A stretch of 28,768 bases of DNA from positions 1 through 28,768 of the forward strand of contig JASEIM010000024.1 of NCBI GenBank assembly GCA_030017655.1. Reading direction: 5' to 3'. Under the pieces are notes generated by a model. The model saw only the letters and a program-made list of their open reading frames with translations. It searched no databases and was not told the origin of the DNA. Position numbers and translations under genes: made by a program. Shown piece after piece: positions 1 through 7,953 of the stretch (position 1 is the stretch's first letter; every line of letters begins with the position of its first letter). The DNA comes from Methanobacterium sp. GTDB taxonomy: Archaea > Methanobacteriota > Methanobacteria > Methanobacteriales > Methanobacteriaceae.

Positions 1-642
1 TGGAAGTGTTTTATATTTTATAAAAACAAGTGTTGCTAATTCCACTCCTCTAACACAGATTTCATAACACGGGCCTGCGTTTCCTCCGCCTTCCCACCAA
101 GATTCAATAAAAGTTATTTCTTCTGGATCAATTCCAATATACTTTATAAAATCATGACAGTATTTTACTGTTTCATCTTCCCAGTAAATCTGTTCTTCTT
201 CAGTATTAAATGCATGATGTCCACCCATTGTAAAACAGGTCATGTGTCTGCCGGTCCTTCCGACATTATCCACGTCATTAAGCCTGATAGATGGTTGTGC
301 TATTACCAGTGGGTTTGCAGGTGGGTCTACTGCTCCTGATGTTACCCACGGTTGAAAATCGTAAATGGATGCCCCTACTAAAAAAACATCGTCTCTCCAT
401 CTTTTTGCAAGAACTGGATACCTGTTTATTGGGGTGTGGCCATTTTGGGCAAAAAATTCAGTAAACGTTTTCTGAATTTCATAAAGATCAAATTTTTTAT
501 CTGTAGCCGGATTCCCAATAAAAGTATATTCATCGCAGGGCGCATCCCCACATGTTTTTCTATCTCCTATAGACCAGAAATCATTTCCACAAGTAATACA
601 TGTTTTTTTAGTATATCCAAGTTCTTCAAGCTGGCGGGACAT
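1..642 (-). CDS. alaS: Alanyl-tRNA synthetase, archaeal type (partial, N-terminal part)
   Basis: Charges tRNA-Ala with alanine in the cytoplasm. I translated this stretch by hand: 214 in-frame codons without a stop, running off the left edge, so only the N-terminal quarter of a roughly 900-residue enzyme is present. The protein opens with a cysteine-rich segment (CITCGNDFW, then TCGDAPC) followed by motifs typical of archaeal AlaRS: KTFTEFFAQNGHTPI, PWVTSGAVDPPANPL, QPSIRLNDVDNVGRTGRH, TCFTMGGHHAFN and ESWWEGGGNAGPC. These form the class II aminoacylation domain. The start is placed at the ATG ending at 642, just before SRQLEELGY; another in-frame ATG lies three codons upstream (651), and neither has a clear ribosome binding site. 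It is the last gene of the minus-strand stalk operon, separated from rpl12 by a probable terminator. Confidence 0.95.
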   Translation of the reverse strand, partial: MSRQLEELGYTKKTCITCGNDFWSIGDRKTCGDAPCDEYTFIGNPATDKKFDLYEIQKTFTEFFAQNGHTPINRYPVLAKRWRDDVFLVGASIYDFQPWVTSGAVDPPANPLVIAQPSIRLNDVDNVGRTGRHMTCFTMGGHHAFNTEEEQIYWEDETVKYCHDFIKYIGIDPEEITFIESWWEGGGNAGPCYEICVRGVELATLVFIKYKTLP

Positions 643-681
643 GGTAATCATTGATAAAAGTTATTAAATTTCAAAATAGTA

Positions 682-725
682 TAATCAAAATAAAAAAAAT
701 ATAGAGAAAGCCAATTTCTTGGCTT
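682..725 (-). terminator. Hairpin plus T-tract after rpl12
   Basis: A perfect 7-bp stem (AAGCCAA at 708-714, TTGGCTT at 719-725, 4-base loop) begins ten bases after the rpl12 stop. Read on the minus strand it is followed by CTCTATATTTTTTTTATTTT. A stem followed by a U-rich run is a plausible end for the stalk-protein transcript, which would leave alaS with its own promoter or with read-through. Confidence 0.6.
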
Positions 726-735
726 CTTTTTGGAA

Positions 736-1044
736 TTATCCGAAGAGAGCGCCGAGACCTGCTGCGGCTTCTTCTTCTTTTTCTTCCTCTTCTTCTTCCT
801 CTTCTTCCTCTTCTTCTTTTTCTTCTGCTGCTGGAGCTACTGCACCTGCTGCTGGAGCTGCCGCTGCTACTGCGGTTTTCTCCATTGCTTCTTCGATGTC
901 TACATCTTCAAGTGCTGCGATTAATGCTTTTACTCTTGCATCATCTACATCTGCTCCTGCTGCTTCTAATACTTTTGTTACATTTCCTTCGTTAATTTCC
1001 TGACCTGCTGTGTGCAATAACATTGCTGCGTATATATATTCCAT
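736..1044 (-). CDS. rpl12: Ribosomal protein L12 (P1 type, archaeal stalk)
   Basis: Acidic stalk protein that binds as dimers to P0/L10 and recruits translation GTPases to the ribosome. The 102-residue protein starts MEYIYAAMLLHTAGQ, the typical archaeal P1 dimerisation domain (residues 1-58). An Ala/Pro hinge follows (about 59-74), then a run of glutamates, and it ends in AAAGLGALFG, the conserved factor-binding tail. The start is fixed by a strong site GAGGTGAATCAT directly before the ATG ending at 1044; a longer in-frame reading to 1089 lacks such a site. It lies 92 bases after rpl10 in the same operon, and two short hairpins occupy that gap. The glutamate run is encoded by a 59-base uninterrupted purine strand (768-826). 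Confidence 0.97.
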   Translation of the reverse strand: MEYIYAAMLLHTAGQEINEGNVTKVLEAAGADVDDARVKALIAALEDVDIEEAMEKTAVAAAAPAAGAVAPAAEEKEEEEEEEEEEEEKEEEAAAGLGALFG

Positions 1045-1055
1045 ATGATTCACCT

Positions 1056-1098
1056 CAAAAATTACTATTTTTGTGGTTCGGAAAATCATGGATTTTCC
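1056..1098 (-). promoter_or_regulatory. Tandem hairpins between rpl10 and rpl12
   Basis: Two perfect inverted repeats sit next to each other in the 92-base gap. GGAAAATC/GATTTTCC (1080-1087 and 1091-1098) has a 3-base loop. CAAAAAT/ATTTTTG (1056-1062 and 1067-1073) has a 4-base loop. On the minus-strand mRNA the second stem runs directly into the rpl12 ribosome binding site GAGGTGA, so folding could alter L12 translation. The first could be a processing or pausing element. Function is inferred. Confidence 0.5.
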
Positions 1099-1136
1099 TC
1101 AACCTCAATATTTTAAACTTTAATTTATAATTAAGA

Positions 1137-2144
1137 TTAGCCAAACAAGGCACCTAACCCTGCTGCTGCATCTTCTTCTTTTTCTTCTTCCTCTTCTTCT
1201 TCATCTTCTTTATCTTCTTCTTTTTCTTCCTCTTTAACTTCAACAGCCTTTGGGCGTGATTTCAGTTTGTCCAGAAGTTCATCATCAAGTGCTTCATCAT
1301 TTATGTCTGATAAATCAGATGCTAATGCTAACATCTGTGAGTAAGCCTTGGATAACAGTAAATCTGTTGTTTTTGATGTGAGTATTTCAGCATTTAATGC
1401 CAGATTCATCGCTTTAGCTGAAGCATTCTGTATTATAATTGGCATAGCATCTTTAGTGTACACAGATGCATTTACTGACAAATTCAATGCTTGAGAGAAT
1501 GCTCTTTGTATATCTGACAGTGTTTTCTCTTCATCTATTGTTAGAAGGTCAGATGTGTATATTGTTTCATCCTCATAAGCCGCTACCAGGTCAATTCCAA
1601 CTTCCATCGGCTGGATATCAAGTCTGGTAAGAATACCTGCAACATCCCGGGGGACTGCTTCTCCTTCAGCAACAATTACTTTATCTTTGGTTATAACAAT
1701 TTTTCCTTTTTCAATTTTTGCAGGAATACCTACCTTTTGAAGTTCTCCAAGAATAGGGCCCGGATTAAAAGCAGTGTCACCTTTAGGTACTACAATGTCT
1801 GACGGAGCTATGCTTCCAGCTTTTGCTGGTGCTGCAGTTTTACTGGCTTCAAGAATCTTAAAGAGTTTAAACGGATTCATATCAGTGAAGATCAATGCAG
1901 GTTGACCTTCCATATGTTCACTGAGCGCATCTATGTTGGATTTTTCAGATTCACTCAAAGCTAAGCTCATCAATGTCTTCCTTGACATTTTAATGACTGT
2001 AGTGTCCTTCAAGTTTTGTCGCATTTTCTGGAGTTGGGGAGCTGGTATGTCGGCCAGATTAGCCATACCCACCACATTATGAGTTTTAATAAGCTCTTTA
2101 ATGTCATTTACTTCTTCTTTTTTCCATTCAGCAACATGAGCCAT
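1137..2144 (-). CDS. rpl10: Ribosomal protein L10 (acidic P0)
   Basis: P0 anchors the stalk: its N-terminal domain binds 23S rRNA beside L11 and its C-terminal helices hold the L12 dimers. The 335-residue protein has the L10 domain (about 1-110, AHVAEWKKEEV onward), the archaeal/eukaryotic insertion domain (about 110-185), the L12-binding spine (about 200-290) and an acidic tail ending DAAAGLGALFG, almost the same tail as L12. Its ATG overlaps the rpl1 stop by one base (TAATG) and the ribosome binding site GGGTGAT lies within the last rpl1 codons, so translation of the two is probably coupled. Confidence 0.97.
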   Translation of the reverse strand: MAHVAEWKKEEVNDIKELIKTHNVVGMANLADIPAPQLQKMRQNLKDTTVIKMSRKTLMSLALSESEKSNIDALSEHMEGQPALIFTDMNPFKLFKILEASKTAAPAKAGSIAPSDIVVPKGDTAFNPGPILGELQKVGIPAKIEKGKIVITKDKVIVAEGEAVPRDVAGILTRLDIQPMEVGIDLVAAYEDETIYTSDLLTIDEEKTLSDIQRAFSQALNLSVNASVYTKDAMPIIIQNASAKAMNLALNAEILTSKTTDLLLSKAYSQMLALASDLSDINDEALDDELLDKLKSRPKAVEVKEEEKEEDKEDEEEEEEEKEEDAAAGLGALFG

Positions 2145-2782
2145 TAGATCACCCTCGCTACTGGACCCATGGTTGTTTTTATATACATGGATTTTATCTG
2201 GTTTCTTCCTTTCTCCAGTTTTCTGTCTAAAATTCCAAGCACAGCTTCCACATTATCTGCAATTTGCTCATCGTCCATATCCTGGGAACCAACAATTGCC
2301 TGGATAACTGGCTGATCCTTTATTCTAACTTTTACTGTATTATTAAGTCTTTCCATTATTGGATCTGGTTTAATTGATGCTGGAACTGGTTTTGGCATCT
2401 TTTTTCGAGGCCCAAGAACTGGTCCTAAAAATCTACCGACTTGAGGCATCATATCTGCCTGTGCAACAAAAAATGTGTATTCATTGGCCATTTTTTTGGC
2501 CTTTTTCCGGTCCTTTCCAAGATCTTCCAAATCATTTTTGCTGATTACAAGATCTGCACCGGCATTTTTTGCCTGAACTGCCAGTTCACCATCTGCTATA
2601 AAGGCAATTTTTATGCCTTTACCACGTCCATTTGGAAGGAAGACTTCTTCATCAAATCTGTTTTCTGGTTTTTTCACGTCTAAATCTTTGATGTTTATAA
2701 CAACATCTATAGACTGTGTGAAGTTTCTCGGCTTAGATTCGCTCTTAGCCTTCTTCACCGCTTCCAATATCTCTTGATTCAT
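2144..2782 (-). CDS. rpl1: Ribosomal protein L1
   Basis: L1 binds 23S rRNA at the E-site side of the large subunit and, in methanogens, is a translational repressor of its own mRNA. The 212-residue protein matches archaeal L1 in length and motifs: KPRNFTQS, KKPENRFDEEVFLPNGRGK, FFVAQADMMPQVGRFLGPVLGPRKKMPKPVP and TTMGPV at the end. The start is set at the ATG ending at 2782, six bases after GGAGG; a TTG one codon earlier (2785) is only three bases from it and less likely. An L1-binding RNA operator is embedded in codons 9-22. A 96-base gap separates it from rpl11, and it overlaps rpl10 by one base. Confidence 0.97.
   Translation of the reverse strand: MNQEILEAVKKAKSESKPRNFTQSIDVVINIKDLDVKKPENRFDEEVFLPNGRGKGIKIAFIADGELAVQAKNAGADLVISKNDLEDLGKDRKKAKKMANEYTFFVAQADMMPQVGRFLGPVLGPRKKMPKPVPASIKPDPIMERLNNTVKVRIKDQPVIQAIVGSQDMDDEQIADNVEAVLGILDRKLEKGRNQIKSMYIKTTMGPVARVI
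2718..2758 (-). promoter_or_regulatory. Putative L1 autoregulatory operator inside rpl1 mRNA
   Basis: On the minus strand this stretch can fold as GTGAAG paired with CTTCAC (6 bp), an asymmetric internal loop (AA opposite GAGAAA), GGCT paired with AGCC (4 bp) and an apical part in which AGA can pair with TCT. From memory, this is nearly the sequence and shape of the Methanococcus vannielii L1 mRNA operator, which also lies a few codons inside the L1 gene and mimics the 23S rRNA L1 site. It covers codons 9-22 of rpl1. The structure is read from the sequence; the repressor role is by analogy. Confidence 0.8.
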
Positions 2783-2794
2783 CAAATTCCTCCA

Positions 2795-2818
2795 TGAACT
2801 TCTTTGATAAAAAGTTCA
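2795..2818 (-). promoter_or_regulatory. Hairpin just upstream of the rpl1 ribosome binding site
   Basis: TGAACTT/AAGTTCA (2795-2801 and 2812-2818) form a perfect 7-bp stem with a 10-base loop. On the mRNA it ends two bases before the GGAGG of rpl1. It could present the ribosome binding site or take part in L1 control together with the operator downstream. No function is proven. Confidence 0.4.
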
Positions 2819-2878
2819 CAATAATTGATTAGTTAATCAAATGGATTATTTTGGTTAATTTAATTAATATCATTGATT

Positions 2879-3801
<923 letters not shown>

Positions 3802-3846
3802 AATATCACTTACCTAAATCATTTGGACTAATTCATATAGATTAAA

Positions 3847-4032
3847 CTATAGAAAACCGGTTAGCTGGGCTATTAAGGTTATTATAAACCCTATTGTCCC
3901 TATTATTATAATTCCTATTCCTGTAATTTTTGATACATTTTGAAATTCTTCTCTATCCGGTCTTTTCGATATGTACAGAACTCTTCTGCACTGTTTTATA
4001 AATTGGGAGATAGATTCACTATTTAAATTCAT
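3847..4032 (-). CDS. secE: Protein translocase subunit SecE (Sec61 gamma)
   Basis: Small essential membrane subunit of the Sec translocon. The 61-residue protein has a cytoplasmic amphipathic helix (about 5-30, with CRRVLYISKRPDREEF, the conserved SecE signature) followed by one transmembrane helix (about 38-60, GIGIIIIGTIGFIITLIAQL). Length and layout match archaeal Sec61 gamma. AGGTATTTTT precedes the ATG. It is the first gene of the secE-spt5-rpl11-rpl1-rpl10-rpl12 run, about 200 bases after ftsZ, with candidate TATA boxes in that gap. Confidence 0.93.
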   Translation of the reverse strand: MNLNSESISQFIKQCRRVLYISKRPDREEFQNVSKITGIGIIIIGTIGFIITLIAQLTGFL

Positions 4033-4145
4033 AAAAATACCTGCTTAAATTCCTATAGAATAAGTTACTGAATAAATTAAATGTAATAGAATAATATATT
4101 TCCTAAGTTATCCTATATAAATGATAGTAGTTTATTTTCTTTATG

Positions 4146-4161
4146 AATTTATAAACCTTTT
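4146..4161 (-). promoter_or_regulatory. Candidate promoter of the secE-stalk operon (BRE/TATA)
   Basis: The minus strand reads AAAAGGTTTATAAATT, a purine-rich BRE followed by a good archaeal TATA box. Transcription would begin near 4125, giving a leader of about 95 bases to secE. A second TATA-like stretch (CATTTATATAGG, near 4113-4124) could be an alternative. The rest of the 4033-4231 gap shows no coding potential. Confidence 0.45.
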
Positions 4162-4205
4162 CATTTTTATAGATAACTAAAACTAGTCATGATAGAGAAA
4201 ATCTT

Positions 4206-4245
4206 ATGGTGTTTAAATATTATTCATTAAATTAGAAAACACCAT
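4206..4245 (-). terminator. Inverted repeat spanning the ftsZ stop
   Basis: ATGGTGTTT (4206-4214) and AAACACCAT (4237-4245) are perfect 9-bp complements with a 22-base AT-rich spacer. The right arm lies in the last ftsZ codons, so the mRNA hairpin straddles the stop codon; a moderately T-rich stretch follows on the minus strand. It may stabilise the 3' end or help terminate. Confidence 0.4.
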
Positions 4246-5383
4246 CTATAAATTCTTCTAAAGCTGATTCTTTAACCGAATCTTTAGTTTCTTCCTCCAT
4301 ATATTCACGTTCTGCAGGTACGCCGAATATATGGGGTGATTTTACTCCGGCCACTACGAGTGTTGTCCTGATAACATTCTGAAGCTCTTCCTGTATCTGA
4401 GTACCCCAAATTATGTTTGCATCCGGATCTAATTCATCAGCAACTATCTGAACAATCTTTTCTGCCTCATGCAATGTTAAATCAGAGCTTCCTGATATGT
4501 TTATCAGGGCACCTTTAGCATTTGAAATATCCAGATCAAGTAATGGGCTATTTAATGCCTCATGAACTGATTCTATTGCCCTATCACCAGATTCAGATTC
4601 ACCCATACCTATCATTGCCATTCCAGACTCTTTCATTATGCTTCTAATGTCTGCAAAATCAAGAGCCACCAGCCCTGGCTTTGTAATAAGCTCTGTTATT
4701 CCTTTAACAGCTCTGCCCAGAAGTTCATCTGTAACCATGAATGCTTTATTAATAGGTAGATTTGGTGCTACTTCCAGTAATTTATCATTGGGTATTACAA
4801 TAACTGTATCTGCTGCATTTTGAAGTTTATCTAATCCTTTTTCAGCATTTTCACGTCTTCTAAGTCCTTCAGCACTGAAAGGCATTGTTGCAACAGCAAT
4901 GGTTAATGCGCCGATTTTTTTGGCTAAACTGGCAATAACTGGAGCTGAGCCTGTTCCAGTACCCCCTCCAAGACCACATGTTACGAAAACCATGTCAGCC
5001 CCTTCTAACCGTTCTTTTATCTGTTCTTCGCTTTCTTCGGCGCTTTGTTCACCTATTTCAGGTATACCTCCAGCACCCAGACCACCGCATGTTCCTTTAC
5101 CTATCAATATCTTCTGATGTGAGTTAGAATAGAAAAGATCCTGAGCATCCGTATTAACGCTTATTGTGTCTGCTCCTTCTATTCCTATTTCCATTAATCT
5201 TGAAACTGTATTATTTCCAGCCCCACCAGTTCCAACAACCAATATCTTAGCTTTGCTTTGTTCTATGATATCTTGTAGATCATTGTTAATATCTGATATA
5301 TCGATGCTATTTTGTATATCCCTAGGTCTTCTCTCTCTTCTCACTTCTGATTCTTTTAATGTATTATTTATAAGAGATTTCAA
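4232..5383 (-). CDS. ftsZ: Cell division GTPase FtsZ
   Basis: Tubulin homologue that polymerises into the division ring at mid-cell. The 383-residue protein has an N-terminal extension of about 45 residues. The GTPase domain follows: GTGGAGNN (51-58) and the tubulin signature GGGTGTGS (139-146). The T7 loop ALDFADIRS (about 240-248) carries the catalytic aspartates D242 and D245. A second domain runs to about 350, then a short linker and an acidic conserved tail ending ALEEFIDGVF, probably the partner-binding peptide. The start is a TTG at 5383 after GGGGGTAGGAA; no ATG occurs before the GTPase domain. It lies directly upstream of secE on the same strand, the common FtsZ1-type context in euryarchaea. 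Confidence 0.95.
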   Translation of the reverse strand: MKSLINNTLKESEVRRERRPRDIQNSIDISDINNDLQDIIEQSKAKILVVGTGGAGNNTVSRLMEIGIEGADTISVNTDAQDLFYSNSHQKILIGKGTCGGLGAGGIPEIGEQSAEESEEQIKERLEGADMVFVTCGLGGGTGTGSAPVIASLAKKIGALTIAVATMPFSAEGLRRRENAEKGLDKLQNAADTVIVIPNDKLLEVAPNLPINKAFMVTDELLGRAVKGITELITKPGLVALDFADIRSIMKESGMAMIGMGESESGDRAIESVHEALNSPLLDLDISNAKGALINISGSSDLTLHEAEKIVQIVADELDPDANIIWGTQIQEELQNVIRTTLVVAGVKSPHIFGVPAEREYMEEETKDSVKESALEEFIDGVF

Positions 5384-5437
5384 TTCCTACCCCCACAGCC
5401 AATGTTGTTAAATTTATTTGTGGTATTGTAATAACTT

Positions 5438-5448
5438 GTATTTAAAAG
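5438..5448 (-). promoter_or_regulatory. Candidate TATA box for ftsZ
   Basis: The minus strand reads CTTTTAAATAC, TATA-like with an acceptable BRE upstream. It lies about 60 bases before the TTG start, so a leader of about 30-35 bases is expected. Confidence 0.4.
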
Positions 5449-5492
5449 CAACGGTTATATCACTCATAATTTGCCATCTTACAAATAATTTT

Positions 5493-5524
5493 TTGGTTTT
5501 TTTTAAAAAAATAGTTAAAAAAGC
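5493..5524 (-). terminator. T-rich terminator after the PK-C-like gene
   Basis: On the minus strand, downstream of the stop at 5589, the sequence runs GCTTTTTTAACTATTTTTTT followed by an A-run, two T-tracts that could end transcription before ftsZ. The remaining gap between the two genes (5384-5588) is AT-rich and non-coding. Confidence 0.45.
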
Positions 5525-5588
5525 ATTAATTAATATAATTTAATATTAAAGTAATAATAATTTTTGGATTAACCCCTCACTTTTAAAT

Positions 5589-6152
5589 TTAAGATCTCGG
5601 CATGGCAATGATCTCTTTAATTTGAAGATCGAAGAAATTGCTCATATTGGCTGCTTTTAAAACTACTGCAGCGTCTACGCCCCATGCAGTCCCCCCAATT
5701 GCAATAATTTCTTCATCTACAGGAATTAAGCCCGCATCTGCAGCCATAATGCTAATTTCAACGCAAACTTTTATTCCTTGGCCAAAGAGTCGCAAAGTAG
5801 CTGCAATTATCTCAACAGGTGTTATACCACCAAATTTGTTAGAAATACCTCTTCCAACACCACTTAATGCATGAGAACCAGCATAAAAAGTAATGTCATT
5901 TTCTCTGAGTTTTTCTATATTTTCCTGAGTTATTTCCAGCTTTCCTTTTTCTTTAAAGCCTGCATGATGAGTTATACTAACTATATCCACATCTTTTATT
6001 GCTTCACGTAATTTCAAAGCACTTTTTCCGGATACGGACGCGATAACAATTTTTTTTATGCCTAATTCTTCTTTCCTTTGCTTTACAAGTTCTATTACTT
6101 TATCTGTATTTTCTGCCCCTTTATTTTCAAAATAATTAATGGTTTTTTCCAT
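5589..6152 (-). CDS. Conserved protein with pyruvate-kinase C-terminal-like fold
   Basis: The 187-residue protein resembles the alpha/beta C-terminal (allosteric) domain of pyruvate kinase as a stand-alone protein, a family common in methanogens (I recall it as COG1751). Visible features are KIVIASVSGKSALKL (about 34-48), ITHHAGFKEKG (about 60-70), AGSHALSGVGRGISNKFGG (about 92-110), and a C-terminal block with VDEEIIAIGGTAWGVDAAVVLKAANM. There is no catalytic TIM barrel, so it is not a pyruvate kinase; the function is unknown, possibly ligand sensing. The ATG at 6152 is preceded by GGTGATTGG. It is divergent from comA, with the shared promoter region at 6153-6330. Confidence 0.8.
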   Translation of the reverse strand: MEKTINYFENKGAENTDKVIELVKQRKEELGIKKIVIASVSGKSALKLREAIKDVDIVSITHHAGFKEKGKLEITQENIEKLRENDITFYAGSHALSGVGRGISNKFGGITPVEIIAATLRLFGQGIKVCVEISIMAADAGLIPVDEEIIAIGGTAWGVDAAVVLKAANMSNFFDLQIKEIIAMPRS

Positions 6153-6278
6153 CCAATCACCAGATTCTTTTTTAAAGATAATTTAATCTCTTTTTTAAAT
6201 CACCATTTTAATATATATTTTAAGATATATAACAAATTTTATATAAATAACAAGACAAAAAAGACTATATTCAAGTTA

Positions 6279-6291
6279 AAGGATATAAATA
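6279..6291 (+). promoter_or_regulatory. Candidate promoter of comA (BRE/TATA)
   Basis: AAGGATATAAATA is a good archaeal BRE plus TATA box. Initiation about 25 bases later (near 6312) would leave a short leader holding the site AGGTGA (6321-6326), four bases before the comA ATG. The same intergenic region (6153-6330) must also hold the promoter of the divergent gene, perhaps the AATATATATT stretch near 6210. Confidence 0.5.
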
Positions 6292-6330
6292 ATTTTATTT
6301 TAAAGGATAAATTCCCAAAAAGGTGACAGA

Positions 6331-7107
6331 ATGAAAGCATTTAACTTTATTACGCCAGATAGAACCACCAAGCCCCGTAAAAATGGAATTACAATGATGT
6401 TAGATAAGGGCATGGGTTTAAATGCCTTGAAAGATTTAATGGAAGTATCTGGTGAATATATTGACCTTGCCAAGTTCGGTTGGGGAACATCAGCCCTACA
6501 TGATAGAAATCTCATAAAAGAAAAGACTGAAATGTATTTATCCTACGATGTGAATCCTTATCCGGGTGGAACACTATTTGAGCTTGCATTCATGAAAAAT
6601 AAATTTACTGAATTTTTAGATGAAGCTGATAAATTAGGATTTAAAGCTATTGAGATATCCGACGGCTCTACAAACATATCATTTGAAGATAGATTAGAAA
6701 TGATATATAAAGTAAAAGAAAATGGTTTTTTAGTTATTACAGAAGTTGGGAAAAAAAACCCTGTTGAAGATCATAAATTAGATATTGATAATCGAGTAGA
6801 TATTATTAATTCCGATCTAAATGCCGGTGCGGACAGAATACTGATTGAAGCACGTGAGGGAGGAAAAGATCTGGGAATTTATGATGAATGCGGAGAAGTT
6901 AAGGAAGATGAACTTGAAAGTCTTATAAAACATGCCAATATGAATAAATTAATCTGGGAAGCTCCTCTTAAAAACCAGCAAGCTTATTTAATTTTAAAGT
7001 TCGGAGCAAATGTAAATCTCGGCAATATAGCACCAGAAGAGATAACAGCTCTCGAAACTATGAGAAGAGGGCTTAGAGGAGACACTTTAGGCAAGGTGAA
7101 TCTTTAA
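6331..7107 (+). CDS. comA: Phosphosulfolactate synthase
   Basis: Adds sulfite to phosphoenolpyruvate to give (2R)-phospho-3-sulfolactate, the first step of coenzyme M biosynthesis in many methanogens. The 258-residue protein matches the ComA family over its whole TIM-barrel length: MKAFNFITPDRTTKPRKNGITMMLDKGMG at the start, DLAKFGWGTSALHD (about 46-59), YPGGTLFELA (about 76-85), AIEISDGSTNIS (about 105-116), ADRILIEAREGGKDLGIYD (about 167-185) and IWEAPLKNQQ (about 208-217). A strong AGGTGA precedes the ATG. It overlaps the next gene by one base (TAATG), so the ABC ATPase is translated from the same message. Confidence 0.93.
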   Translation: MKAFNFITPDRTTKPRKNGITMMLDKGMGLNALKDLMEVSGEYIDLAKFGWGTSALHDRNLIKEKTEMYLSYDVNPYPGGTLFELAFMKNKFTEFLDEADKLGFKAIEISDGSTNISFEDRLEMIYKVKENGFLVITEVGKKNPVEDHKLDIDNRVDIINSDLNAGADRILIEAREGGKDLGIYDECGEVKEDELESLIKHANMNKLIWEAPLKNQQAYLILKFGANVNLGNIAPEEITALETMRRGLRGDTLGKVNL

Positions 7108-7877
7108 TGATAGAAGAAATCACAATTATTGGGGGTTATGACAAGCAGGGAAATAAAGAACCTGTGGAAGAAGTTATAATCAAAAAAGGAGAAATATTTG
7201 GAGTTGTAGGTCCCACTGGAAGTGGAAAAAGCTCGCTTATTGCCGATATTGAACAGCTTGCCCAGGAAGACACATTTTCAAGAAGAAAAATTCTTGTAGA
7301 CAGTAAAGAGCCCAGTTATGAAGATAGAACCAATCCAAGAAGAAAAATGGTGGCGCAGCTATCTCAAAATATGAATTTTTTAGCTGACATGAGTGTTGGG
7401 GATTTTTTAACACTCCACGCCAAATGCAGGGGAGCAAGTGATAAATGCGTTAATGCCGTGGTTGAACTTGCAAACACGCTTACTGGAGAACCCATAAAGA
7501 AGGAACACGATCTCACCATATTAAGCGGAGGACAGTCAAGAGCCCTTATGGTGGCTGATGTGGCCATTATAAGCAATTCCCCTATTGTATTGATTGATGA
7601 AATTGAAAATGCAGGTATACGAAAACATGACGCCCTTAAAGCCCTTGCAGGACATGGAAAAATAGTTATGGTTGTAACACATGACCCTGTACTTGCTTTA
7701 ATGACAGATAAGCGGATTGTTATGAAAAATGGCGGTATGCAGAACGTTGTACATACAAGTAAAAAAGAAAAACGCATATCTAAAAAATTAAATAAAATAG
7801 ATGAATTAATGCTTAATTTAAGAGATAGAGTAAGAAATGGAGAAATACTTGAAGACATAGAACATATTGAGATTTAA
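7107..7877 (+). CDS. Stand-alone ABC-type ATPase, comA-linked, function unknown
   Basis: A soluble 256-residue ABC ATPase with no membrane segment. It has Walker A GPTGSGKS (35-42), a Q-loop region around VAQLSQNMN (82-90), the signature LSGGQSRALMVADVA (139-153), Walker B VLIDEIENAG with D164 and E165, and the switch histidine in THDP (H192). A basic C-terminal segment (about 218-248) is helical. It recalls the soluble ABC proteins of methanogens (relatives of component A2 of the methyl-CoM reductase system) but is much shorter, with one nucleotide domain. It overlaps comA by one base and is followed by a HypB-like GTPase and an Fe-S domain protein. I infer an ATP-driven step in cofactor or metal-centre assembly, or a DNA/RNA role; transport is unlikely without a permease nearby. 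Confidence 0.8.
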   Translation: MIEEITIIGGYDKQGNKEPVEEVIIKKGEIFGVVGPTGSGKSSLIADIEQLAQEDTFSRRKILVDSKEPSYEDRTNPRRKMVAQLSQNMNFLADMSVGDFLTLHAKCRGASDKCVNAVVELANTLTGEPIKKEHDLTILSGGQSRALMVADVAIISNSPIVLIDEIENAGIRKHDALKALAGHGKIVMVVTHDPVLALMTDKRIVMKNGGMQNVVHTSKKEKRISKKLNKIDELMLNLRDRVRNGEILEDIEHIEI

Positions 7878-7953
7878 ATTTAAAAAGCACTGCAATTCTT
7901 TAATTTTTTTGGTCTCCACTATATTTATCTCTATCAAAAAGCGAGTTGATAAC

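Noticed and set aside
768..826. Possible tandem-repeat array or CRISPR-like repeats in the C/T-rich tract
   Set aside because: It is in-frame glutamate coding sequence of rpl12 without spacers.
719..1003. Serine-rich plus-strand reading frame
   Set aside because: It is the antisense of rpl12; the serine run is only the complement of the glutamate codons.
7364..7858. 164-residue open frame on the minus strand
   Set aside because: Lies wholly inside the ABC ATPase gene, which has all its motifs on the plus strand.
7867..7953. 29-residue N-terminal extension of the HypB-like GTPase
   Set aside because: Would need a TTG inside the ABC gene and adds a segment with no counterpart in the family; the ATG at 7954 is directly before the P-loop strand.
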